Source: Ectocarpus siliculosus
Taxonomy: Eukaryota; Sar; Phaeophyceae; Ectocarpales; Ectocarpaceae
Reading direction: 5' to 3'
DNA length: 64,000 bases
Assembly (NCBI GenBank): GCA_000310025.1
Contig: FN649740.1
Location: 4,955,802 to 5,019,801 of the forward strand
A program made the translations under genes and the position numbers. Shown piece by piece: positions 21,496 to 33,400 of the stretch. How positions within the stretch are numbered: position 1 is the first letter of the stretch; each line of letters opens with the position of its first letter. The notes under the pieces were generated by a model, which ran no database searches, had not been told where the DNA came from, and saw only the letters and a program-made list of their open reading frames with translations.

Positions 21496-24400
21496 GGTTG
21501 GTGGATGTTGATCCTCCTCCTCCTCCAATTCGTCGAGACTCGTCACTGGAAAGGGGCATCATCGGGGCGCCTCCTCCCTTGGTGCGAGACTCCGACCGTA
21601 CCTTCACGGCCGCCGAAGTGGAGCGGCTTCTTGCCGTGCGCGAGAAAGAGGTCAGGATATGTGTATGCTGCTGGTTTACAATAACAAAGGGTTGGCGGAG
21701 TGGAGCACTCTCCAACGCGCATGCCCCAGGCGACCGTCGAGGAGCCGGCCATTTGGGCAAGCTACAGTCAGAGATTAGGCTGGGTTCGTCCTACAACATC
21801 AGCTCGTCACCGTATGCATAGTCGCCTTGACCAAGCGTCTTCTCGTGTCCCCGCTGCCCGCAGCGTTTGGCCGTAAAGGGAAGACTCCACCGAGCATCAA
21901 AAAGGTGCGATACTCTAGAGTCGACGACGTCGGTGCTTAAACAGGAGGCATTGGATTTAAGGAGCACTGTTGAAGAACACGTGGCTGAACGCGGTGAGAG
22001 GTGCAACGATGAGAAATAAAGAAGGTGCCGCAGGCAGGGTACAGCTATCCATGGCATTGTACATCGGTTAGAGAACCTAAAGCGGCCACCGGGTAAGGGC
22101 CCACAGAACAGGGGGTTTGCTACTGGAGCTGAAATATCGAAGGCTGCAACAATCTCTGAAAGCACTCCGAAATCAAGCGACNNNNNNNNNNNNNNNNNNN
22201 NNNNNNNNNNNNNNNNNNNNNNNNNNNNNNNNNNNNNNNNNNNNNNNNNNNNNNNNNNNNNNNNNNNNNNNNNNNNNNNNNTCCGCCAGCGAACCAAGCG
22301 GCATCCAACATTTGTCACAGCCGTGCACACCGCCACGGACCGTAAACCCCTCAACGGAGGGTTGTCCGCAGTAGCTCGTGGCATGAGCTACTGCTGTAAG
22401 CGCACAGTCAAGGAGATTGCATGAGCTACTGCTGTAAACGCACAGTCAAGGAGATTGGGGTCCGTGGCGGTGAGCACGGCTGTGACAAATGTTGGATGCC
22501 GCCTGGTTCCGGCGCAGATTTCGGACTGTTTTCAGAGACTGCTGCAACCTTCGATATTTCAGCTCCAGTAGCAAACCTGAACGTGCCAGCACGCACGAAG
22601 CCTCTTCATGGTGTCCTCTACTGATAACAGTACTAATTACCAGGTACATGTCAACACAGACCTTATTTGAACGCCTGCCGTTTTGGCTCTTTGGACTTGA
22701 AATTACAATAGGGCGAATTTTTATCTTGATTTCAAAAGGGGGCGTGCGGAGGTAGACGCGTGAAATGTATGTTTTCAGCAGCCTCTACTGTCGCCCTGTG
22801 CGGGATTCAACGATTTCTGTTTTTTGCGATGCCTTCCGACTGGTCTTGTATGTCTGTTGTACAGTTTCTGGCGCTCTTGCGTATGTTTTCAAAGTTAGTC
22901 AACATCGAACTTGCTGTTCTGGGGGCCCTTAATACAAGCGCGACTATCCTACACCTGCTGATCCTACTCCCTTTCCCCCTCTACCTGCCTGGTTTGCTTC
23001 AGACGCGCTGCAGCTCCGCGTGTCTGACCTGGAAGAAACGGTGAAGCGCAAAGCCAACGCTTTGAAAAATGCCAATCGGCGACGAGAGCAAGCCCAGGAG
23101 GCCGCCACCTCAGAAACGGCCCAAGCGTGGAGGGCGGCACAGCTGGCGAGGGGCGCGCTTGAGGAGGCAGGACGAAAACGAGATTCCTTCAGAGAACATG
23201 CACGAGACGCCGAAGCACGGGTCAGCGGTTGTGCGTTGGTGTTGGTGTTGGTATCGGCGATCAAAATCTTTAGAGCTACCAGGATCGCGATCGAACTATA
23301 TGACGTTATTCTGCTTCCATGGGACATAAGTTCGTTGTGTTGGTGGTTTCGGCAGTGCTTTTGGAAGGAGTGGTATGTGTTGCAATGACGGTGGCGCGTT
23401 GGTTGCGGTTAATGTTAGCATACGGTATCTGTGGCAATATTTGTCCCCATGCCTTTCGCTGGCACATACTATCGCCCCGCCTTGTGAGTGTTGTCGATGA
23501 CCTGTTGAGAGTGACCCAGCAGCCTACTACAGAAACGATAGTGTGCTGAAGAAACAATATATATTTCTGCCCAAACAAACGAAGACTCGTTGTGCGCCAC
23601 GCCCAGCAAGGCCACTGCAGCGTGCGCAGGTCGCCGTTGTTGTTTTCATTTCGAGCATGATCCACACGTATAGACTTTGTGCGCGAAGTCCTTGTCTGCT
23701 ACATCGTTGTCCGGCCAGGTGAAGGGGCTCGAGCTGAAGCTAGAAGTCTCGAAGGCTCAGGCAGCAGATGCTAAACAGGCGGCGTCGATGGAGCTGGTGG
23801 CTCGGGCGTCGGCGCAAGAGCGTGTCTGCGCTGAGATGAAGGCGACCGTGGCTTCGGCCGAGAAAGGTACCCTAGGAGTTGGTAGCCCTTTGGCGAGTAG
23901 GTGCATCCCTTTGGCTTTGCTGGAACTCCAAACGTTTTACTCCCAACGCCATATCAGCACGTTAACGGTTGTGTGCGCCTCCGACGGATTAGAGTACAGA
24001 CCAATCTGGTGCAAAGCTCGCGAAAACTTTTCTCTCAAGGGGACAGCGGAGACATTTCGACAACTTTTTTTTGTCTGTTTTGTTTTGTCTGTGCTCCATC
24101 TCTGTCGAAGATTGTGAAGCCTAGATGTACTCGGAGACAATACCTTAGATGGCCCTTGTTCGCTCCAGATGATGTTTAGCCCACAACGAAATCACCGCTA
24201 TTAGTGGTACTCTTTCGACCGTTTATTGAAAACACTTGGATGCGTACTGCTGTTGGCGTCTACCTCCACATGCGAGCTCAACCTCACAAAAACTATTCAA
24301 AAAATGATTTCATCTACCACAGCTACTCAGACGTAGAGCACACAGTAGTGAACGCTACCATGGATCTGGCGGAATGCCGGTGGCGTGTAAACCTAATTAA

Positions 24401-27400
24401 AACTGTTTTCGGCGTCAGAACAAGGCTTGTTGAGGGCGAAGCTCGAGGAGGCACTTGAAGGATTGTGGCAGAAGCGAGAGGCCGAGCGAGAAACGGATAA
24501 GGTCATTCGGGAGTTGCAGGTGCGAAAAATGCAATTCCACGATTGTTTCCGGTCCGCACGCGCTCTAGTATGTCAGAGGTAGGTCAAAGGGACACTTGAC
24601 AGGAAGCCATGTCTCCAAATAGAAATCTATCACTTTTTCGGAGGTTTGGCCATTGGAAAACCCTGCTCGAGCTGTGTGTCAAAAGGCGTGTCGAAGTTTC
24701 GACACCATGTGCACGTGCGAACAACATGACGGTGTCCGATTTCATGGGCGGTTTGGATATCACATGCAACTGCGACCGTCAAAGGTCTCTAGGACGATTC
24801 CTACCGGCGCACGCTGTTGTGCTGGTGTTGAAAGAGCTCAGTGTTACCACGAACGGCACAAAACGCATGGTCTCATGAATTGAGGAGGACTTTGGGGACT
24901 TATACAGCACCGCCTACACATCTAGAGCACTGCAAACGCCTGGTTCTAAGAACGTCCAAGACGATGTATTCGATGGGCTCGCTCCTAACTACTCAACCGC
25001 AGGACAGACGTACGCGAAAACATGATGTTGCATTGATTGTGACAAGATGAGCAACGTGCTTCCCTACCCCCTTCTATGTAGCTCCTACGCCCCGGAACGT
25101 ACGATGTTGATCTGCTAGGTGTGATAAGGGCTGACCGTTTCATTCCAACCTCACAGGCGGCAGGACGAAGGAAGCGCAGAACGTTCCATCTCGTCAAACT
25201 CATAGAAGCACTGTTTGTAACACGATTTCGGAAATTGTCCAGCGCAGGCATGGCGGGAGCGAGTTGCTTGTGGAGATGTTGTGGAAATGTCTCCGTCCGA
25301 GGTGAAACGTCTCCGATGGTCGGAAGAGCAGGGGGAGCTCTTGCAGGAGGCCAACGCGACCATCAGGTATGGCTTGAAGGCCCTATCTGCAACAGGTTGA
25401 GCGCCCTGACTTGGTGAAATCCTTCGTTTGTCATTTATGGCAGCGTTGACGGCAGACTCGTTCCCAGCACAAAAGGTGCCTAAATTGAAAAACGACGTGT
25501 CTCATGACTAGGGAAGCATGCTCGAACGTTCGCGACCCCTGGCACCCAGGAATCAGCTCCTGGAGTCTGGCAGGCTCTTGGCAGAAGCAGAGCACTCGTT
25601 CGGAATCGTGACAGCCGGCTTCGAAGACGCAGGGACTACCATTACGGGGCTGAGCGTTGGGCTAGAAAAAAAAAAGAAGGAATTGCAAGAGGTCGAGATG
25701 GCGCTGCGGGCGTCAAAATCGGAAGCAAGCAGATTGAAGAAGGCAAGTATCTTGTTCCACCTCGATTTCACTCTGAGAAGCGATGACCCTTCTTCCGGCA
25801 TGAGAGGTGACGATGTAAACACGAACATGTTTGTGTCCGGAGCAAATTGAGCGTCGAGGGGGGATATTGCCCATAACGAGCTACCGGTGTTGTCTCTGTC
25901 GCCAACGTTGTCTCCGTCTGCCTCTCTTCTGCTGCTCTGGAAAGCGGAAGCGAAGTTGGGGGAAAAATGGTTCGGCTGAAAATGCTATTGTTCGTGGGGT
26001 GTTGCCTCATTGTTAGGTGCAAGATGGCGCAGTGTTTTTATCATCCCCTCCGAAGAATCTTCCCCCTCCGGTGTATGCCATCGGGGTTTGGGTTTTCGTC
26101 GCTTGGGAACGACGTTGTAAAACCAGCCGCCGCCGGGGGTGTTTGCCATCGGGGTTGGGTTTTCGTCGCTTGGCAGCGATGTTGTAAAACAAGCCGATCA
26201 CTTCGTGAGCTCGGCAACCAGGTTACCGGGGTTTTTTGCCTTTGACTTTTTTTTTTGCGTTAACCATGAATGGCGGTCGCGTAGATTATGTTGCGCGGGG
26301 TCGAGAACCCTCATTCCGCGCAAGGGGGATGATCGCACCACGTTGTGTTAAATTGGTCAAGCACCCTCGAGGCAGTTACACAGCGCTTTCAAGTGTCTGG
26401 AAGTGAAAGCACCAGAAAATAAATTAAGTCATACGCAGCTGTCATCTGTACGCAAGGAAGTAAGCACAAGATGCCGAACACCCTTAGCAGGATGCAGCGC
26501 ACCCTTCATGCGACTCGCCGAATACCTCACGGCACTTCGCGCTTGGTGATGTGAGAGCCTGGTCCGGTGAGAACCCGGCGTGCTCCGTCCCAGCTTTGCA
26601 GGGATGCGAGGGCAATGGTCTAACGACTACGGCATGCACGACTATGAGTGCACCCCCCCCTCCGAAGCATCTCAACACAACCGAGGGTGCACCGCTTTGC
26701 CGTACCCGCCAGCGCCTATTCTTTGTATCCCTTTGTCGTCCCGCCTAGTGGTCAATGTGAATCTTGAATTTCATCCTCTCAAGTGTGCTTCAATTGTACT
26801 CCTATGTTTGTTCCACCCTATTGTTCTACCGATTGACCACATGTCTGCGCCGCTCTGTCGCCCTTATCAACTTGGTTCTTGTGTGGCTAGTGTGTGACGT
26901 CGCTACAGCTAAGGCTAAGCGAGCAGCACAGGCGCCTACGAGGAAAGGAAAGGGTGCTCGAGTCGACCCAGAAGGGGATGGAGGCCCTCGTGAGGGGAAG
27001 ACAAAAGGAAATTGAGGCAAGATCAAGAGAGGTAAGGGTTCAAGCCCTGCAGTACCTGTGGCGTGGAATTCACACCTGAAATCTTCCCGTGGAGAATCTA
27101 AAGAACGCAACCCAACCCGCACGAGACAGCGTCCATGTCTGAGGCCAGCACAATAGTCATTGTTTTGGAGGGTGTAGTAGAACGTAAAGCAGCTAAACCC
27201 AGGTCAACGTTCGCCTTGGTTGTTTCTACAACCATTCCCCGCCATATTCTGGTAAACTTGTGCTTTTTTCATAGGGTGAACCTCGGCATGCGAAAAATAC
27301 CTCGGTGTGAGTGTTTGCTGCGAAAGTGGACCACCAGACAAAATGAGAGAAAAAGGAAAAGGGAGAGAGAGTGGCCTGTGGCTCCGAGTGGTGAGGCGTG

Positions 27401-30400
27401 GTGGGTGAATTAACTCTGGCTGAGATTACTGGTTTCTCGGGGTGGACAGAATAAACCATGCCCATCATCGTAGCAAATCCCTTCCGAGTTCTAGATTCAG
27501 CGACTTCAACAGATGCCCTCCGAGAATCATCCGGAGAGAGTAGTTGCGTTTGGGCCGGCCAAACGCAAGGCTAGATGATCCATGGCCCGGAACAAGAGCG
27601 CCTCGCCTATGAAACTAGCCGACGGAAGGTGCCCGGGGGTTGTACTGCCGACGCCAAACGCATACCCACATACCCCCATACCTGCACGTTCTCCTGGACT
27701 AGCTTCTTAGTCTCGGCTGCAGTGTAAAAACGGAGGTACGTATCTTGCTCGATTTTCAATTTCCAACTTTGCTGCGACTCTTTCACTCGAGTTTCGGCCA
27801 GGCGGTCAAGCGGCGAGATGTGGAAAAGGTGGCAGCCAACGCCGCCGAGGAGAAGGCTCTCCTGCAACGGCGAGTGGAGGATGCGGCAGAACGCTCACGA
27901 GAGTTATACGCGGAAAGGTTGGTTTTTAAACAAGCAACCAGAGATGTCTTACAACCAAGATCGCGGAACGGATGAATGATCTGGTTGGCCACGCCAGTTG
28001 AGGATTCAAGCTCCCCAATGCAGGGAATAGCTGCACAGTACTGTAGATCCCAAATTCGGTATACTATGTTGTGGATCGCGTGCTGCAAGGCGTACGGGGT
28101 GAGTGAACACGTAGTGACCGGAACAAAATCCGACTCATCGGAAAACGGGCTCTCTCACGGCGAACGCCATCCCTGGTTGTGACGCAGGGGTCCAGACAAC
28201 AAACGTTTTCAGGAAATGCCCGGGCTCGCAAAGTCACTCCCATTTTTCGTCTTGCTCTGGTTCTCCAATGCTTCCATGGCTTCCAAGAACATGGGGCAAA
28301 GCGCGTCAGCCCTTACGCTGGGCTTGCTTTGGACGCACTTGTTCAAAGATTTTTGTATGTAGAAAAACGAGCGCGTGGAAAAGCGTAGGGAGGTTACGGG
28401 TGCTGGGAAAGTGTTCGGGTTCTTGATCCAAAGAAGGGGCCGAGCGACACCTCGCAGCTTTCAACGGGAATCAATCGTTCGATCGCCTTGTAAACACAAA
28501 GTTGCCCAATCACAACAATTTCTGGTTGCTTGTTGCAATACAGGCACGTTCTGCTTGAGCACGTGGCTGCCGCTCGGCGAGATGCAGCGTCGGCGCGGTC
28601 AGAAAGGACAGGACTGATTACTTCATCACGTCGCGTGGGTAAGGACGTGACGACACACCTTGATTGTGTAACGGGAAGTCGTCCTTTGGCTTCGGGGATT
28701 GTTCTTTAGTCTCATGGCGCTGTTGATCTCCACGCGGTCGGACTCTCCTCCGGTATAGCGAAACTTTCTTCCTGGGACCTCCTGCTTGTAGCCTTTAACA
28801 ACGGTCCTTGTCTCTCACAATATTCATCCGTATGACACACTCAAAGCGCTGCAAGTGGTCACACCCGTATACGCAGAAGTGTCCATTTATGGCGACAACG
28901 TGTTCATCATCGACAGAATAAACCCACGTTGATCCCGTTCTTGCTTCCACGTCCGTTGAACAACGAATGACGCTTGACGAAGCTCTGAACATGGCAAACC
29001 AGAAGGAGGCCCCAGCTTGCACGGATAGGCCTACTCCTCTAAACACATGCGTATTGTGACATGTGCATTGGGCTCCAATTTTCGAGACACGCAAATATTG
29101 TTGTACACACGCCATCCTTGTAGTACCAAGGTTGAGTGTTGACCAGCTCCAAATACATTACGCGGGGGGGCGTCGTGGTCGAGCGCGCAGTTCTCAGGCA
29201 TGTTCCTGTTAAAACTTGGCGGATGTTGTCCAAATCAAGAACAACAAGTCATCCTACAATAGAGGCATCAGCCTACCCCCTGCCGGTGCTCCCCACATTG
29301 AATCAAGGGCCAGCACCAGCACCAGCATCAGCAGCACACCCGACGAGAGAATGGCAGAGGGCAACCCGGAGCCTACTGGAACGCGCAGTCTCGGACTGGT
29401 CGGTGAAAGTAATGGTCCGCTCCGCCTCCACCTCCGTCCCCGACGATGACGAGGAGGGCAACACCTGCATGAACCCAAAGGCGTCATGCCAAAAGCCGAG
29501 AGACTCGTCTGTGGTATCCTCGTCCGGGGCATGTTCGAGAAAATCTCCGCCTTCGAAGAAGGCCTTCGCGGTTGAAACACCAGTAAAATGCCCGGTGGGT
29601 TTGGTGGTGGGCGGAGGTGCTGCAGGGAGGAACAGTGGGCAAAATGAAGTTGGCTTCCGCCAGAAAAACGTAAGTCAAGTTCTGATGGTTCCCCGTAAAC
29701 ACTAGAGAACGCCCACGGTTTTTGTATGGCAACATTCTGGCCACAGGTATGTGACAACAGCTGCACCCCAAGATGTCCGTGCGAACGCTCCGCACCGCCA
29801 TTCTCTCACCCGTTTTTATATGCGCTCAACCTCCAACACCGTCTCAATGTCCGGCTTCACAGCCGGTAGAAGTGGTCCGGGTGTACCGAGCTCCAAACGG
29901 CGAGGAAACAAGCCGTACCGCTGGATGGCGCTGGGATCTGGTGCTTGCGGCTGGAGCTGGCGACGGCGAGTATCCCAGTGTTACGCACTACTTCGCAGTA
30001 TGACGGTGTTCGGCCGAACAAACAGACTTTTGACCTCTGGCGCCAATTCGAGCCGTGGGTGACACTGCGGAGTGTGATAGATCTTCACTCTCCAAACGGC
30101 GTACCGCATGTTCCCATAGAACGAAAAAAAGGTCTCCCGGAATATATATGTGGTTCAACTGACGTTCGCCAAACATGAAATCGAAAACAAACACCGGCAG
30201 GGCGCGATGGCACTCGCGAGACCATGGCCGTGCTCGGCCTTGATACCCTAGGGCAATCCCTGCGAGAGCGGGGAGTAAGGGGGGAGGGGGCTCGAATGGC
30301 TCTGACAGCGGTTGCGCGGTTACTCGGTGCTCTTCGTCTCACGAGGTACATGTGGTGCCAGATATTGCTGAGGTGGCAGCACGCAGGACAAAAGAGTGGC

Positions 30401-33400
30401 CGTTTGGCGGTGCAAGCAATCGAGAGTAGACGTCACCGGTGTGACGCTCTAAAGCGCTTGCTTACCAAGAAGAACGTGTCGACCGCATTTTGAAGAGGGA
30501 AGGAAGGCCTTCTTGTTTGCGAAGATAGTCATACCGACTGTTCCGTTGGAGAGGGCAGGAGAGTTGATCAAATCTTCTTGTGATAGGCTGGAAGGTGTTT
30601 ATGACGGAGGCCCTGTTCTGGGCGATCCCAGATCGATACCTTATGGTACATGGATACATCATGCAACGGTAACGTACGGGATGATCGAAAAAACAGGAAG
30701 CACCATTCTTCTTTGGGATCTAGACCAGCACGCGTCCGGAGTGCCGCAATTGTTCCCCGATAAAGCAAGAACGTTGGAGGTTATGAAACCAGTGCGTGGC
30801 GCGGTCCTCTTATATGGCAATCGCTGTAGTGGCTTCCACACAAATTCTCCTCTTTGAGTGACCCCATCCTTCAGCCGCCGTCTGCACCATCCCCATTGGG
30901 CTCGTCGATCTGTTAAATAGAACCCACTTGTGCGCTACTCACTCTATTCGTTCATCGTCCGAACAACGAAATAAGAAATCCACCCCAACTCCCTCTTCGG
31001 CGTAACTGCCCTTGCCACCAGGCATTTGGCGGCGCAGCAATGCGCCGAGGTGAGGACAGAGCTGGCGTTGGCGCTCGGACGCCTCTCCTGCCGCGCGATG
31101 CTTGTTTCCGATACTCGAGCGGCCGCTCGGCGAACCTCAATCTGCAACCGCACCCTGCTGCTGCGGCTCGTTCGTTCGGAGATGCGATTGTGGCGCTTGC
31201 GCGCTGCGGCAGCAGCAACGGAGCAATCGGCGAGAGAGAAAGAGGTGAAGTTGTCTGTCCTTGACGCCGCCAAAGCAACGAGGAGGTGTTCTAGGTCAGG
31301 GTGGCCCGGGGGCGAATTGCGTGGATTTGTTAGCATTGGTATTACGCCAGTCACAGAAGTCTGTTTGTGTGGTGTGAGTTCCTTGCGGTTTGTCTATTGG
31401 CGTGAGAGTGAGATTAATTCGATCAAATTTTCGTTGTTGACTGTTGTTTAACACACCCTGGAAACGAGGTGCGCAGAAGTTGTTTGTACTTTTGTGTGGG
31501 TGGGCGCGGGGGGTACTTGTTGGTCACGAATAGCTGTTAGTGCCCCCGTATGGCTCCAAGGATGGGACGGTGAACGCACGTCGAGTAGACCTTGGCAAGA
31601 CGCGTTGTTTGCACGCTGGGAAAGCAGCGTTGCTACCATGTGGGCAACGAGTTATCCTGTTTCATATGACCAGCCAGTCGAAGGGCTGGTGAACTTCATT
31701 TCTGTCTGCTCGCGCTTTTTTCGTCGTGAGAGTCCTATGGCGCCCCGGAGGACAACGAATTATTGGCTGATTGGGAGCTGCTACCAGTACCAGCTTTCGA
31801 GTGGGCAGATGCCGATGCGTTGAGATTCCACACATTGAAGAAAGCACGCACCAATGGGGTTCAACCTGTTTACGTCTAGATCCCCCTGGTCTTCCTCGCA
31901 AAGACCAAGCTGCAGAGCATCTAACCTCTCCTCACCCAGACAACTTGGCCTGGTTGCCTACCGGCCTGTTTTTTCAACACCGAGTGCAAGATGCAGAAAC
32001 CGAAAGTGTCTAAACCGGTCCCTTCGCCGCCTGCTTCGAAATGGTCGGTGCACCGCAGGTTTTGAGAACGGCTCTGACGGAACGAGGCAGGCCATTTTTC
32101 CCGCCCGGTGAAGGTGACGCAAACCCCAGCACCACCTACGACAAGCATCCAACGAATGTCTGTAGAAGCCCGGACGCCGAGAGTGCTGCTTTCACTGTGA
32201 ACTGGGGAACCGACAGCGAGATAGAGGCCGCAGGTGACGGGGAGGAGGAACGGGAGGACGAGGAAGAGGACGACGACGACGACTATGGCGACGGTGAAGA
32301 AATCGAACGCAGCATAGGTGGTCGCGGGGAACGGAGATCGAGGATGCAGCCCAAAGGGAATGAAGGGACCGGGGTAGAGCGAGCGAAGCGAAAGAAACGT
32401 CCGGCTGGGGCTGGCTTCCACCTCAACCTTTCCGGTTTTGACCTCGACGACGAAACACTGCACCAGGTGACATATCTTGTTTTCATGCCCTTGCACTTTC
32501 CTATTCATACGTTGACCGCCCTCGTGCTCCTCTACTTTTCCGGGCTCTTGGAAATCGTAGAGGTTAGTGGGGGTGATCACGGACAAAAACGGGGGCGTCT
32601 TCGACAGGGCTTGGTCAGGGTAAGAAAGCTTAGACCTCCTGGTGACAACGCCATGGCGATGTGAATGGTCGGCGGTCCACCTTCGTGTGGCCAATGATGC
32701 AGTCTGACCATGGTTCTACAGGCACGGAACGGACGAAAACGAACTTGACACCTCGTGTGGACACTATGCGACAATCTGCAAGCAACCGTGGAAGCATAGT
32801 TTAGGGTTCGAGAGCTCTCTCGGAAACATTGAATACGGAAGTAGTGTGCCGACCACACTCTGGCAATATATCAGGCGTCACCTGGCACTGGCGCGCTGCG
32901 AAGCACAAGTCATGTCGGAAGTTTCCGAGCTCAATATTACGCCGCAAATCGAGGAGAAATGATGTTGCCGCGATGGTTCCGGGGTACCCATGCTAGGTGC
33001 CTCTGAAGGAAGCCCACTCCACCTACTTCAGAGCATGCATACCGACGTGCAGACAGTTGGAACCTGTGCTCAACGGAAGCATTCTCACCAGTCGGCTCTT
33101 CCTCTTTGGACTCCGCATTTTTCTATTTTGCCAGCTACCGATAAAAAAAATGTGCTACTGAAAGCTTGAACCACCCTGTCAAGGTTTTCACGGTAGCACG
33201 GCCATTCAACCATCCGCGTTGGTACACTCTTGGCAACAACACATGCTTCACCGTGCGCACAACCCTACGCCCTGCCGTTCCGCCTTCGGCTCGAAAGGTT
33301 GTTCGAAAGCTCTTGCGGCAGTGCACGGACCGATCGCGAGCATGGCCGGGTGCAGGAGCGATGTACGAGCAGCAAGGGGGAGCTGGCGAGGACGGCCGAA

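Noticed and set aside
28370-28387. Small candidate coiled-coil exon (KNERVEKRRE)
   Set aside because: It is out of phase with the preceding exon; skipping it to 28544 restores phase 2.
31921-32694. Minus-strand open frame of about 257 codons
   Set aside because: It is antisense to the acidic and LRR exon of the plus-strand gene. Its Val/Phe-rich part is the mirror of GAN/GAC codons.
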